A stretch of DNA of 64,000 nt, from assembly GCF_001557535.2 (NCBI RefSeq), contig NZ_CP014311.1:120641-184640 (forward strand), written 5' to 3'. Under the pieces are notes generated by a model. It was given only the letters and a program-made list of their open reading frames with translations, did not search any database and was not told the DNA's origin. A program made the position numbers and the translations under genes. This DNA is from Burkholderia sp. PAMC 26561 (GTDB lineage: Bacteria; Pseudomonadota; Gammaproteobacteria; Burkholderiales; Burkholderiaceae). Shown piece after piece: positions 38,092 through 47,584 of the stretch. How positions within the stretch are numbered: the stretch's first letter is position 1; every line of letters starts with the position of its first letter.

Positions 38092-39093
38092 TCAGACCTT
38101 CGCGTTCGAACGGTTGGCGGCAAGCGTGCGGAGGCGTATCAGTCCCAATGATTCGTAAAGGAACTGGTCAGAGTATTGGCGGTACCCCGTTCCCGTCTTC
38201 CCGCGTTTGCGCATCAACCAGACCCGTAGGCGCCGCGCGACGTACCGGTCGAGATCTTCATAAATCCGCGTCACTGGGCCTTGATTAAAATAACCGGCCC
38301 AACCTCGCAACAACGGATTCAATTCCGTGACTCGACTTTCTACGTCAAGGGCGTTCCAACGCCGAGTTGTGGCGTCGTGGACCGCATCCTTCAGCCGCTT
38401 GATAGACTTCTTCGACGGCCGGGTGCCCCAGTACGGACGGCCTCCCAAACCATAGAAGCGACCGACGGTATAACCGAGGAAGTCAAACCTCTCGTCCGGC
38501 AACTTCACCAGCCGAGTTTTCTTCTCGTTGACCGTCAGGCCGAGTTTTCCCATCAAGTGCCGCATCGCTTCCATCGCTCCCTCACCACGTCCTTCGCGAC
38601 AGAGGATCACAAAGTCATCGGCATAATTCACGATTTCCGCCTGATACTTATCGGCGTAGCCGTGGCCATACCAAGCCAGCATGAACCGTCGGAAGTACAG
38701 GTTTGCGAGCAGTGGCGATATCACGCCACCTTGCGGTGTGCCTCGATGACTGTCCTTTGCTTCCGTGGATTGCCGCTCACCGTTCGATGTGCGTTCGATC
38801 ACAGGGGCGTTTAGCCAGTCGCGAATCACCGACAGCACGGAGCCGTCGGCTATACGCCGAGCCACACAGCGCATCAGGTCGCCATGCGGAATGGTGTCGA
38901 AATAATCAGACAGGTCAGCATCGACAACATCCCGTGCACCCCGATCGACAATGCCGAAATGGATGCGCCGTAACGCCATCTTTGCGTCCACTCCCGTCCG
39001 AAAGCCATATTGCCAGCGAAACAAGTCCACTTCGAAGATCGGACCTGTTACCAGCAATACCGCCATCTGCACCACACGGTCCCGAACAGTTGG
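38092..39093 (-). pseudogene. ltrA: Group II intron reverse transcriptase, C-terminal part
   Basis: The frame begins at the insertion junction with PTVRDRVVQMAVLLV and holds RT motifs GFRTGVDA, DADLSDYFDTIPH (first catalytic aspartate), GTPQGGVISPLLANLYF, and YADDF (catalytic pair). The X/thumb domain ends in [19 protein letters not shown]. No En nuclease domain is evident. The N-terminal half is at 42032-42423. Removing the inserted element and one GG restores a continuous GIPTVRDR, showing that a single gene was split. Confidence 0.88.
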
Positions 39094-39116
39094 GACGGTC
39101 AGCGCGAACTGCACAA

Positions 39117-39413
39117 GTGCTCAGCGAGCATTTGGGATGGGCTGAGATTCGTCACCCGTTCCATCCCCTCAGGGGCCAACGCTTTCCCGTTCTGAAGGAG
39201 CGCCGCGTCGCAGGCACCGAGACATTGCTTCTGCGCGATACAGAACGTGGCAGCTTTAGCATTGCGCGCGAATGGACCGACTGGGGCACACCGACTGTCC
39301 ACGACGACGCCATCGCGTCAGTGTGCTGCTTCGATCTGGGCATGTTGTTGGAGCTGGTCACGTTGATCGACCAGCTCGCCCCATCCAGGAAGTCGTCGAA
39401 CAAAGGAGCTTGA
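39117..39413 (+). CDS. DUF5372-family protein
   Basis: About 98 residues from a GTG at 39117; a TTG at 39132 is also possible. The sequence has WAEIRHPFHPLRGQRFPVLK, then GTETLLLRD, FSIAREWTDWG and CFDLGMLLELVTLIDQL, the conserved blocks of DUF5372 proteins that accompany serine-recombinase elements. Function is unknown; it may be needed for excision or target choice. The frame also extends left into the interrupted intron, which is a shadow. It is the first gene of the element. Confidence 0.65.
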   Translation: MLSEHLGWAEIRHPFHPLRGQRFPVLKERRVAGTETLLLRDTERGSFSIAREWTDWGTPTVHDDAIASVCCFDLGMLLELVTLIDQLAPSRKSSNKGA

Positions 39414-39465
39414 TCAATGCATCTCCTTGTCCTATTATCAGACCAGTTTTCAACGTGGTCCGCCA

Positions 39466-39798
39466 ATGGAAGATATTCCGTCGTCCACTTTGCGCAGACG
39501 CCGCGCGCAATTGCTGAAGCAAATGCCGGCGTTAGAGACGCTCTTGCGCGGCTCTCTCATCGAGCGCTACAAGCGCTGCGGCAAACCGGGCTGCAAGTGT
39601 GCAGACGGCCCCGGCCATGGCCCCAAGTACTACCTGTCCGTGAGCTTTCCCGGCCGCCGGCCCCAAATGGACTACGTACCGCAAGCCGATTACCCCGACG
39701 TTACCGAACGTCTGGCGAACTATCACCGAGTCCGCGAGATCATCGAGGAAATCTGCGAGATCAACCGCGAACTATTGCGCCGCCGCGAGGCGCTCTGA
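39466..39798 (+). CDS. DUF6788-family protein
   Basis: 110 residues from the ATG at 39466 (MEDIPSSTLRRRRAQLLKQM); an in-frame start at 39427 exists. The signature is SLIERYKRCGKPGCKCADG followed by GHGPKYYLSVSFPGRR, in which the cysteines CGKPGCKC could bind metal. The C-terminus is a helix ending in EICEINRELLRRREAL. It always sits near large serine recombinases in elements of this type, as far as I recall. Its role is unknown. It lies 52 bases after the DUF5372 gene and is part of the same unit. Confidence 0.75.
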   Translation: MEDIPSSTLRRRRAQLLKQMPALETLLRGSLIERYKRCGKPGCKCADGPGHGPKYYLSVSFPGRRPQMDYVPQADYPDVTERLANYHRVREIIEEICEINRELLRRREAL

Positions 39799-39807
39799 GG
39801 GGCGCCG

Positions 39808-40404
39808 GTGAACCAGTCTCCGCTGTCACTCACCCACATCATCGATCCGCAATCGGCCGGCGTACTCATCGCCAACATGCTCGAGGCCTGGCTCACCGCC
39901 GGGCCCGCGCTGGAGCTGACCGAGGAGGCCGCCGATGAACACCAAGATCACCCCCCAACATCAAAGCAAGCCGGCGTACATCTATATCCGGCAGTCTACA
40001 CTGGCCCAGGTGCGACACCATCAGGAGAGCACCGAGCGCCAGTATGCGTTGAAGGACAAGGCGCTGGCATTGGGTTGGACGGAAACGGCGATCCGTACGC
40101 TGGACCGGGACCTCGGTCAGTCGGGGGCGCAGATGACGGGCCGCGAGGACTTCAAGACGCTGGTGGCGGATGTCTCGATGGGGCAAGTGGGTGCAGTGTT
40201 TGCACTGGAAGTGTCGCGCCTGGCGCGCTCGAACCTGGACTGGCATCGCCTGCTCGAACTGTGTGCGCTTACTCATACTCTCGTGATCGACGCCGATGGT
40301 TGCTACGACCCGGGCGACTTCAACGACGGCCTGCTTCTCGGTCTCAAAGGAACGATGGCGCAGGCCGAACTCCATTTTTTGCACGGGCGCCTCCAGGGCG
40401 GTAA
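39808..40404 (+). CDS. Small ORF overlapping the recombinase start
   Basis: A GTG at 39808 opens a frame starting VNQSPLSLTHIIDPQSAGVL; about 42 codons precede the recombinase ATG. The first part looks like real coding sequence filling the gap between the DUF6788 and recombinase genes. The rest overlaps the recombinase in another frame and is low-complexity, so the true end is unclear; the gene may be frameshifted. No function is assigned. Confidence 0.3.
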   Translation: MNQSPLSLTHIIDPQSAGVLIANMLEAWLTAGPALELTEEAADEHQDHPPTSKQAGVHLYPAVYTGPGATPSGEHRAPVCVEGQGAGIGLDGNGDPYAGPGPRSVGGADDGPRGLQDAGGGCLDGASGCSVCTGSVAPGALEPGLASPARTVCAYSYSRDRRRWLLRPGRLQRRPASRSQRNDGAGRTPFFARAPPGR

Positions 40405-42007
40405 GCTCAACAAGGCGCAGAAGGGTGAATTGCGGTTTCCGCTCCCGGTTGGCCTGTGCTACGACGATCAAGGACGCATCGTCCTGGATCCCGATGACGA
40501 GGTACGCGGTGCCGTGCAACTGGCATTTCGTCTGTTTCAGGAGACCGGCAGCGCATACGCGGTTGTCAAGCGCTTTGCCGAAGAGGGCCTGCGCTTTCCC
40601 AAGCGCGCCTATGGAGGTGCATGGGCGGGTCGACTCATCTGGGGGCGCCTGAGTCACGAACGTGTTCTCGGTTTGATACGGAATCCTTCCTATGCCGGCA
40701 TCTATGTTTTTGGACGATACCAGTATCGGCAGCGCATCACGCCACGGGGAGAGGTCCATAAGCGCGTGCAGCCGGTTCCGAAGGCAGAGTGGCGCGTTCA
40801 TCTGCCAGACCATCACGATGGATATATCACCCCGGAGGAATTTGAGCGCAACCAAGACCGCCTGGCGCTCAACAGGACCAACGGCGAAGGTACCGTGCTC
40901 AGTGGTGCGGCGCGTGAAGGATTGGCGCTGCTTCAGGGACTGCTGATATGCGGCTGCTGTGGTCGGGCGTTGACCGTTCGCTACCAAGGAAACGGCGGCC
41001 TTTATCCATTGTACTTATGCAGTGCTCGCCGCCGCGAGGGGCTGGCGACCACCGATTGCATGAGCATGCGCAGCGAACTACTTGACAACGCAATTGGCGA
41101 GGCTGTATTCACCGCCCTGCAGCCAGCCGAACTCGAGCTCGCCGTGACCGCCCTGAGCGAACTCGAGCAACGCGATCATGCCATCATGCGCCAGTGGCAC
41201 ATGCGCATCGAACGCGCCGAGTATGAGGTCGCACTCGCTGAACGTCGCTATCAGGAATGCGACCCGGCCAACCGTCTGGTCGCGGGTACCCTCGAGCGGC
41301 GCTGGAATGACGCGATGCTCCGCCTCGAGGCGATCAGGACGGAAGCCGCCCAGTTCCAAAGCCAGAAGGCACTCGTCGCCACGTCCGAACAGAAAGCTCA
41401 GGTCCTCGCGCTAGCGCGCAATCTGCCGCGCCTCTGGCGGGCGCCGACCACATCAGCGAAGGATCGCAAGCGCATGTTGCGACTGCTCATCCGGGACATC
41501 ACGGTCGAGAGACGGTCCGCCACGAGACAAGCGGTGCTGCATATCCGCTGGCAGGGCAGCGCGTGTACTGATATCACCGTGGACTTGCCCAAGCCGGCTG
41601 CCGATGCGATGCGTTACCCCGCCGCGTTCGTCGAGCGGGTGCGCGAACTATCGCAGCATCTGCCTGACCGGCAAATCGTGGCGCACCTCAATCAGGAAGG
41701 CATACGCAGTTCTACTGGCAAATCGTTCACGCTTGAAATGGTCAAATGGATCCGCTACCGGTATCGAATTGAAGTAACCTGCTTCAAGCGGCCAGACGAG
41801 CTCACGGTACAGCAGCTCGCTCATCGGCTGCATGTCAGTCCACACGTCGTGTATTACTGGATCGAGCGCCAGGTAGTCCAGGCGCGCAAGCTCGATGGGC
41901 GGGGCCCGTGGTGGGTTACGCTGGATGCCGCCAAGGAACGGCAACTAAAGGATTGGGTGCGCACTTCAGGGCATCTACAGCGGCAACATTCCAACACTCA
42001 ACTGTGA
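39935..42007 (+). CDS. Large serine recombinase
   Basis: 690 residues. The N-terminal resolvase domain has the nucleophile serine in AYIYIRQSTLAQVRHHQEST (near residue 21) and the EVSRLARSNLDWHRLL block (near 93). A recombinase domain follows (residues about 165-300), then a zinc ribbon (LICGCCGRALTVRY, then YLCSARR...CMSM, near 335-370), a coiled-coil segment and a C-terminal HTH. It is intact and should catalyse excision and integration of the 39094-42031 element with a GG core. The stop is 24 bases before the right end. Confidence 0.92.
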   Translation: MNTKITPQHQSKPAYIYIRQSTLAQVRHHQESTERQYALKDKALALGWTETAIRTLDRDLGQSGAQMTGREDFKTLVADVSMGQVGAVFALEVSRLARSNLDWHRLLELCALTHTLVIDADGCYDPGDFNDGLLLGLKGTMAQAELHFLHGRLQGGKLNKAQKGELRFPLPVGLCYDDQGRIVLDPDDEVRGAVQLAFRLFQETGSAYAVVKRFAEEGLRFPKRAYGGAWAGRLIWGRLSHERVLGLIRNPSYAGIYVFGRYQYRQRITPRGEVHKRVQPVPKAEWRVHLPDHHDGYITPEEFERNQDRLALNRTNGEGTVLSGAAREGLALLQGLLICGCCGRALTVRYQGNGGLYPLYLCSARRREGLATTDCMSMRSELLDNAIGEAVFTALQPAELELAVTALSELEQRDHAIMRQWHMRIERAEYEVALAERRYQECDPANRLVAGTLERRWNDAMLRLEAIRTEAAQFQSQKALVATSEQKAQVLALARNLPRLWRAPTTSAKDRKRMLRLLIRDITVERRSATRQAVLHIRWQGSACTDITVDLPKPAADAMRYPAAFVERVRELSQHLPDRQIVAHLNQEGIRSSTGKSFTLEMVKWIRYRYRIEVTCFKRPDELTVQQLAHRLHVSPHVVYYWIERQVVQARKLDGRGPWWVTLDAAKERQLKDWVRTSGHLQRQHSNTQL

Positions 42008-42031
42008 GAGGTGCATTATGAGATCACCGTC

Positions 42032-42423
42032 GGAATACCGAGTGGCCTTTCGCCACCACTAGCTTTGGGGATCCATACGCGCAGCAAGGGCTGAGGCCGA
42101 TAAGTCTTGGCCTTTAACTCTTGCTGCAATCTTTCCAGCCAGTCGTTTCGTCCATGTTCTTCGATATCCTCGAAACGCTCTCGATCGACTCCCGGCGCAC
42201 CGCGGTTTGCGCGGCAGCGCCGATAGGCGTCGAACAGAACATCTTCTCGGCACACCTTGTCCCACAGACTGTAGAACCGCGTAGCCGGTTCGTTCTTTGC
42301 TTTCGTCTGCAATGTGGTCTGTAGCGTCCGAACCGAATCAAGCAAGGTTAGTAGACTCACGTCAATCCTTGGGTTCTTTCCACTTTCCGCCATTTGCTCT
42401 GAAACAGGGGGCCTTGGCTCCAC
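42032..42423 (-). pseudogene. ltrA: Group II intron reverse transcriptase, N-terminal part
   Basis: The frame begins at a GTG (42423) or an ATG (42393). It contains the RT-0/RT-1 region: SLWDKVCREDVLFDAYRRCR, GAPGVDRERFEDIEE, WLERLQQELKAKTYRPQPL and WIPKASGGERPLGIPTV, where it meets the inserted element. The C-terminal half continues at 39093. About 430 bases of intron RNA leader separate it from the 5' end at 42860. Confidence 0.88.
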
Positions 42424-42862
42424 CAGCGTTACCCGGCTTCATCACTACTACGCCCCATCCGCCATCCGTGCGGCCGGCTCGATCTCTCACGAGATTGCCG
42501 TTGCGCGACTGCCCGCCACGCACCGACACGGACTTCCCTTGTTGCACGGTTAATCGCTTCTCTGCGTGCTGCCACCACTACCCCGGTGGAACCGCCGGAT
42601 GCGTATCTCGCTCGCTTCTCCGACGACATCGGCCTTCCTCGTTATTATGGCGAGTCGGCTTCCACAACGATTTTTCGAGGCCTGCTCAGTGTTCACTCAC
42701 GTTGCGGCCCGCAGAGCCCGCTGACCTCCTTCGAGGCCTTTTCAAAGAGTGCTTCAGCCCATTTGTTACCTCCTGGACCGCCCTTGTGCTTCCGGCCGGA
42801 GCGAGAGTTGGCCGGGTCGGATTTGCACCGACCAATCAACCGTGCCTTAGCAAGGCACACAT

Positions 42863-43123
42863 AACAATATTCTGGAAAGAGATATCAGGCCATTTGCAAC
42901 CGCGAGAAATTCATGGCTCTTCGCTGACACAGTTGCGGGCGCGAAGGCGAGCGCCATCGTCTATAGCCTCGTGCTGACGTGCCGGGCATGCAAGGTCGAG
43001 CCCTATGCCTATCTGCCTCATGTGCTGACCGAGATGCCACAACGGGCACCGGGCGCTGACATTAGTGACCTGCTGCCGTTTAACTTCGCGAAACGCGTGC
43101 AGCTTGCTACAACCGCCGTCTGA
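42863..43123 (+). pseudogene. tnpC: IS66 TnpC transposase, 3' part
   Basis: The frame reads NNILERDIRPFATARNSW, then FADTVAGAKASAIVYSLVL and TCRACKVEPYAYLPHVL, and ends SDLLPFNFAKRVQLATTAV with a TGA. These are the last conserved blocks of IS66 TnpC, including the third catalytic acidic region (LERD). It starts two bases after the intron's 5' end. Together with 36579-37926 it makes up a full-length transposase, apart from a few bases at the joint. Confidence 0.85.
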
Positions 43124-43265
43124 AGAGACTACCCTCTGGGGTCCAATCCCCGTTCGACACGATGCGGCATAAGTCGATCATCGATCGCGACGTGCGCGTG
43201 CTTGTATAGCCGCGTGCGGGACCAACGCGCGGCGACCGCGACCTCCGTTAAAATAGGGGTGCTCG

Positions 43266-44419
43266 CTCTCTCGCATCGACCAGCGGAAATCATCCTATGA
43301 CCAGGACAAATCTCAGGGCCATCAGCATTGCCCCGACCACAATAAGGCTCAACTGTCAAAAGGGCAAAAGGCGTTCAACGCCCTGATCAAGCAGATCGAA
43401 AAGCGGCGTGCTCGGCTGAGCGCCTGGGAGGCAGCAATGCCTGCCTTCCATCGGAAATACCTTAGCGAGTTCGCGCCCCTTGAGCAAACTTCCGTCGACT
43501 TGCGTACCAAGCTCGTTTATCGCCTGGACCAAACATACGATATGAAGGGGCTGACCAAATCCGAGCGGCGCACGATTGCCGACCTGATCAGCGACTTGAC
43601 GGGGGAATTGGTCGCCGAGAGCGATGATCCGGAGCTTAAACGATTTACAACCGTACAGCGAATCTGACTTTGACAGTGAAGCTGCCGCCGAGTTTGATGA
43701 TATGAAATTGGCGCTCGAGCCATGCTCGGCGTTGAGTTAGGCGACGACGTTGACATGAGTTCGCCCGAGGATGTGCTGCAGCGCGCGCAGGCGCAAATGG
43801 AGCAGCTCCGAAAACAAGACGCCGTCGAAAACCAAGCTCGTGAAGAACGCCGCGCAAACGAAAAAAGACCCCTAAACAACTCGCTGCAGAGGCACGAGAA
43901 CAAGCGGAGCAGGCAGAGCTCAGCTTATCGATTCGCGAGGTCTACCGAAAACTAGCCAGCGCTCTTCATCCTGATCGAGAAACTGATCCGCAGGAACGTG
44001 AGCGGAAGACCGCTCTCATGCAAAGGGCCAATCAGGCGTATAGCAAAAACAGCCTGTTGCAATTACTTGAGTTGCAGTTGGAGCTGGAACATATCGACCA
44101 AAGCGCCATCAACAACATCGGCGAAGACCGGTTGAAACACTACAACAAGATACTAAAGGAACAGGTCGGTGAACTCGACCACGAAATCCTGCATGTCGAG
44201 AACGGATTCAAGCACAGCTACGGAATTCCACCCTTCATCGACGTGTCGCCCGGCACCATCATGCGCAATCTTGCCTCTGATATCTTCTCGCTGCAGGAGA
44301 GCCTCCACGCCCTTGAACATGACCTGCTCGTATTCGAAGACATCAAGCAACTGAAGGAATGGCTAAAGATTGTGAAGCGGTCATTGGCCGCGCCGCGTGA
44401 CGACGATATGCCGTTTTAG
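43266..44419 (+). pseudogene. J-domain (DnaJ-like) protein, four frameshifts
   Basis: Frames join into one protein if a base is restored near 43640, 43654, 43719 and 43858. The sequence begins around KAQLSKGQKAFNALIKQIEK, includes the segments at 43437-43667 and 43722-43880, a J-domain piece with IREVYRKLASALHPD (HPD motif) near 43950, and an intact C-terminal part LMQRANQAYSKNSLLQLLEL to DDDMPF. No start codon is left at the 5' side, so it is N-truncated as well. J-domain proteins like this occur on plasmids and islands and stimulate DnaK-type chaperones. All four lesions are deletions. Confidence 0.7.
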
Positions 44420-44449
44420 CGGACCGCTGATCCTCACGCTTCCTTCGTA

Positions 44450-46370
44450 GTGTGGAGAAAACACCGCTTAGTGCGGCTGCAAAGCCGATGAAAGATAGTT
44501 GAGTAAGTTCAATACGGAGAAGAAGTGGCGAATCACTCTGGCCCCGAGTCATGCGGCATGCATCGCGAGGTACATGTCGAAGCGTTGACAGGGGAAACCG
44601 ACAGGCCAGCCATTCAGCCGCGAAATATTTCTTCTGGGATGCCGACGCTGTTAAGCGAAGCGGAAGGCAACACGGAGCATGACGATAATCGCAAGTCGTG
44701 CGCTGATCCTGCGCGGTCGGAGACCCTGAGCATGTCGGGAAGTCTTTCATACGGAAGCAGCGAGATCTCATCGGTGTCCGGCGTAGTATGGCCGGACAGG
44801 GCTGGGAAGGTCCATGACCGTAATCCAGCCATTGACGCCGGTGAGAAGTCGGATACGCCCATACTACCGAGGAAGTTGCCGAACAAAGGGGATGACCCGG
44901 CGGAGGTGATGGAGGGAAGGGGTGTAACCAAAGGGAACGCTGACGAGGACCCCGCGCCCCGGACTCAGAGCCGGGATATAACCGCGTCGACGGGACTCGA
45001 AGGCGTACGTGAAGCAGCTCGACGGAATCGGAAGTCGCGTTTCACGGCACTACTGCACCACGTTACGCCGTCACTGTTGGTGGAAAGCTTTTATGCTCTT
45101 CGCAAGCAGGCTGCGGCAGGCGTGGACGGAGTAACGTGGCACGACTACGAGAGCCATCTTTATGGGCGCGTACACGAACTGCACCGGGAGATTCATTCGG
45201 GTGCCTACCGTGCACAAGCGTCCAGACGGGTTTGCATTCCGAAAGCGGACGGCAAGTTGCGTGCGTTGGGGATTGCAGCGCTGGAAGATAAGATTGTGCA
45301 GCAGGCCGTAGCCACGGTACTGAGCGCAATCTATGAGCAGGACTTCCTCGGGTTCTCGTACGGGTTTCGACAGGGACGCGGTCAGCACGACGCGCTCGAT
45401 GCCTTATCGGTAGGGATTTCGGATCGGAAAGTAAACTGGATTTTAGATGCGGACATTCGTTCGTTCTTTGATGAAATTGATCACGAATGGATGCTCCGCT
45501 TTCTAGAACATCGGATTGCTGATCGACGAGTAATTCGCATAATCCGAAAGTGGCTGAAGGCAGGCACTCGAGGACGGACGCCGCATTGCTTCTGTGCGGG
45601 GACACCTCAGGGTTCTGTGATTTCGCCTGCTCTCAAATATCTACTTGCACTATGTGCTGGATTTATGGGCGCAGCAGTGGCGCCAACGATATGCGGCTGG
45701 CGATGTCATCCTCGTACGCTACGCCGACGACAGTGTGGTGGGCTTCCAATACGAAGGCGATGCAAAACGATTCCTGGCAGCACTGCGGGAACGTCTTGCC
45801 AAATTCAAACTGGAATTGCACCCGGACAAAACGCGGCTGATTCGCTTCGGGCGATTCGCCGCGCAACAACGTCAAGAGCGTGGGCCGGAAAGCCGGAGAC
45901 ATTCGACTTCCTAGGCTTCACGCACTGCTGTGGCACGGCTCGGTCGAATGGCCAATTCAAGATCATTCGGTTGACGAGCAAGAAGCGGATGCTTGCATCA
46001 CTGGCGCGCATTCGGCAAACGCTGATGCGGCGTCGCCATGAACCGGTACCTGTGGTAGGTAGATGGCTGAGGCGGGTGATTCAAGGGTATTTTAACTATC
46101 ATGCAGTGCCGGGCAACCTTCGCCGCTTATCGGGCTTCCTTTACGCAGTGCGCCGCTCTTGGCGTCACGCACTGATGCGAAGAAGTCAGCGGCATCGGCT
46201 GCCTTGGTCACGGTTCAGTCGTGTGGTCAGCAAATACCTGCCTCCTTGCAAGATACTCCACCCGCATCCGTCGGAGCGGTTTTACGTCAACACCTTTGGT
46301 AGGAGCCGTATGCAGTAGTTCTGCACGTACGGATCTGTGCGGGGGGCGGTGGGTAACCACCGTCCCTACC
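44450..46370 (+). mobile_element. Second group II intron (plus orientation)
   Basis: The likely 5' end is GTGTGG at 44450, 31 bases after the J-domain gene's stop. The intron encodes a reverse transcriptase, and domain V is at 46303-46335 (starts GAGCCGTATGCAGTAG, ends GTACGGATC). A domain VI hairpin (GGGCGGTGGGTAACCACCGTCCC) follows, ending near 46367-46376. The reverse transcriptase stop lies inside domain V. It differs in sequence from the first intron, so it is a separate acquisition. Confidence 0.75.
44909..46318 (+). pseudogene. ltrA: Group II intron reverse transcriptase, frameshifted
   Basis: Start ATG 44909 (MEGRGVTKGN) follows GGAGGT; the frame is also open back to 44525. It runs through AGVDGVTWHDYE, PKADGKLRALGI, GFRQGRGQHDAL, DADIRSFFDEIDH and GTPQGSVISPAL. 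Near 45634 a two-base loss moves the frame to LHYVLDLWAQQ and the catalytic VRYADDSVVGF. Near 45883 a one-base loss in a G run returns it to KPETFDFLGFTHCCG and the maturase X domain. Intact length would be about 470 residues. As it stands the protein cannot be made. Confidence 0.82.
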
Positions 46371-46375
46371 GCGAC

Positions 46376-46717
46376 CGGAACATCGTCTACGTCCAAGCAT
46401 GCTCGGCGGATGCTGGCCAATTTGAGGTCGACACTAAGGCGTATATGGGCCACAAACCATCAGCGCTTCAACATTCGAGCAACGGGCTACCGTTGTTCGG
46501 ACCGAATCCGGGCATACACAAATTTCGATGGGCGCATCACCGAGACACAGATACCTCGCCGGAGACGACTTGACTTGTTCGAAGGGAAGTGTGTGTCTTG
46601 GGTCGCATCACTCCCACGCAGGATTAAATCTCGACGGGCTCACGCGCTTTTGGCAGACCCCTATCACAAAGATGTGGTCCGCGGGAACAGAAAGAGACGC
46701 TATTTTCGCAACGTTTC
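46376..46717 (+). other. Unidentified remnant between intron and pilus operon
   Basis: A frame open to 46724 reads FDGRITETQIPRRRRLDLF, then CVSWVASLPRRIKSRRAHAL and ends RYFRNVSR. It resembles real protein but has no start of its own and I cannot name a family. It may be the tail of a gene cut by the intron. No other gene is supported here. Confidence 0.25.
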
Positions 46718-46754
46718 TCGATGAGGGGTTATACGCCGTATAACCCCTCATCGA
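46718..46754. terminator. 18-bp near-perfect palindrome, possible bidirectional terminator
   Basis: Arms TCGATGAGGGGTTATACG (46718-46735) and CGTATAACCCCTCATCGA (46737-46754) are separated by one base. Opening the top pairs gives a CGCCG loop, and T-rich or A-rich bases flank both sides, which suits termination in either direction ahead of the pilus operon. A protein operator is the alternative. Confidence 0.5.
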
Positions 46755-46877
46755 AATTTCGAGTGGGCGCGACTCTTTTTACTTGGCCACAAGAAAGAGA
46801 GGCAATTTCACCTGTCTTTAGCGATCAACGCAAACGATGACGCTGGTTCAATGGAACCCAATCCAACAAGGGTTCCC

Positions 46878-47582
46878 ATGCGTCTTTTCAGAAACCAGCG
46901 CCAGGCCGCGCTCGCGACAGCTCCAGGTATGTATGCCGAGGAAGACCCGAGCAAAGTAATCTTCGAAACCAGCACACGGCTCAAGCTTGAGTCGAACCGC
47001 TGGATGCTCATCGCATTTGCCTGCGCGGCCATCGCCGCGGGAGCTGTGTGGACCCGCCAGCCGCCGCCTTCAGTGGTCCGCGTCGTCGGTGTCTCCGCTG
47101 ATGTGACGGGCCATCCTGTCACGACCGAGCTCGTCGCATACAAACCGGATTCCCAAGCCATTCGCGCCCACGTTAAAGATATGGCGGTCCGTTGGTTCAC
47201 GATCGAGCCGGTTTTGACGGACCGGCTCGAAACGTCGCGCATGACGGCAAATATCAACTCCGTAAAAGCAGAGATGATCGGAGCGGGTTCAAGTCAGTTC
47301 AAGGCTTGGCTCGATCAAGACGCACCTTTCCAGGCGATTATCGCCAACCCGAAGTTGATCCGCGAGGTCAACGTCCGAAACATTGCGCTCTTGGAAGATT
47401 CAACCGTCCTTGTTGAATTCACAACCTCGACATCACAGGCCGGCGGCGCTGGCAAGCCCGATGTCAAAGCCTATGCGCTGACCTTGCGCTACCAGATCGT
47501 CGCACCCACTGCGGATGCGGCGCTCACGTCAAATCCATTCGGGGTCTTTATCCCGTTCTTTCGCCTCGAGCGGACTGCCTAA
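46878..47582 (+). CDS. virB8: VirB8-family type IV secretion protein
   Basis: 234 residues from the ATG at 46878, preferred over the ATG at 46851 because AAGGG lies just upstream. A short cytoplasmic N-terminus is followed by one membrane helix (WMLIAFACAAIAAGAVW, near residues 41-58) and a periplasmic VirB8/TrbF domain (MAVRWFTIEPVLTDRLETSR, then a beta-rich C-terminus ending LTLRYQIVA). VirB8 is an inner-membrane scaffold contacting VirB9, VirB10 and the pilus. It is the first gene of the cluster, with virB9 two bases after its stop. No VirB6 or VirB7 is nearby. Confidence 0.82.
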   Translation: MRLFRNQRQAALATAPGMYAEEDPSKVIFETSTRLKLESNRWMLIAFACAAIAAGAVWTRQPPPSVVRVVGVSADVTGHPVTTELVAYKPDSQAIRAHVKDMAVRWFTIEPVLTDRLETSRMTANINSVKAEMIGAGSSQFKAWLDQDAPFQAIIANPKLIREVNVRNIALLEDSTVLVEFTTSTSQAGGAGKPDVKAYALTLRYQIVAPTADAALTSNPFGVFIPFFRLERTA

Positions 47583-47584
47583 GC

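Larger units (their letters stand above)
39094..42031 (+). mobile_element. 2.9-kb serine-recombinase element with GG core duplication
   Basis: The ends are imperfect inverted repeats (15 of 21 match) starting GACGGT: 39094-39114 on the plus strand and 42031-42011 on the minus strand. GG flanks both sides (39092-39093 and 42032-42033). Deleting the element and one GG rebuilds the reverse transcriptase codons exactly. A two-base core is what large serine recombinases leave, so the GG is likely the crossover dinucleotide. Cargo in order is DUF5372, DUF6788, a small overlapping frame and the recombinase. Confidence 0.8.

Noticed and set aside
39893..40987. 364-codon minus-strand frame
   Set aside because: Antisense to the serine recombinase.
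43134..43160. tRNA-like bases GGGGTCC...CCCC near the J-domain pseudogene
   Set aside because: No cloverleaf or CCA-end arrangement can be built around it.
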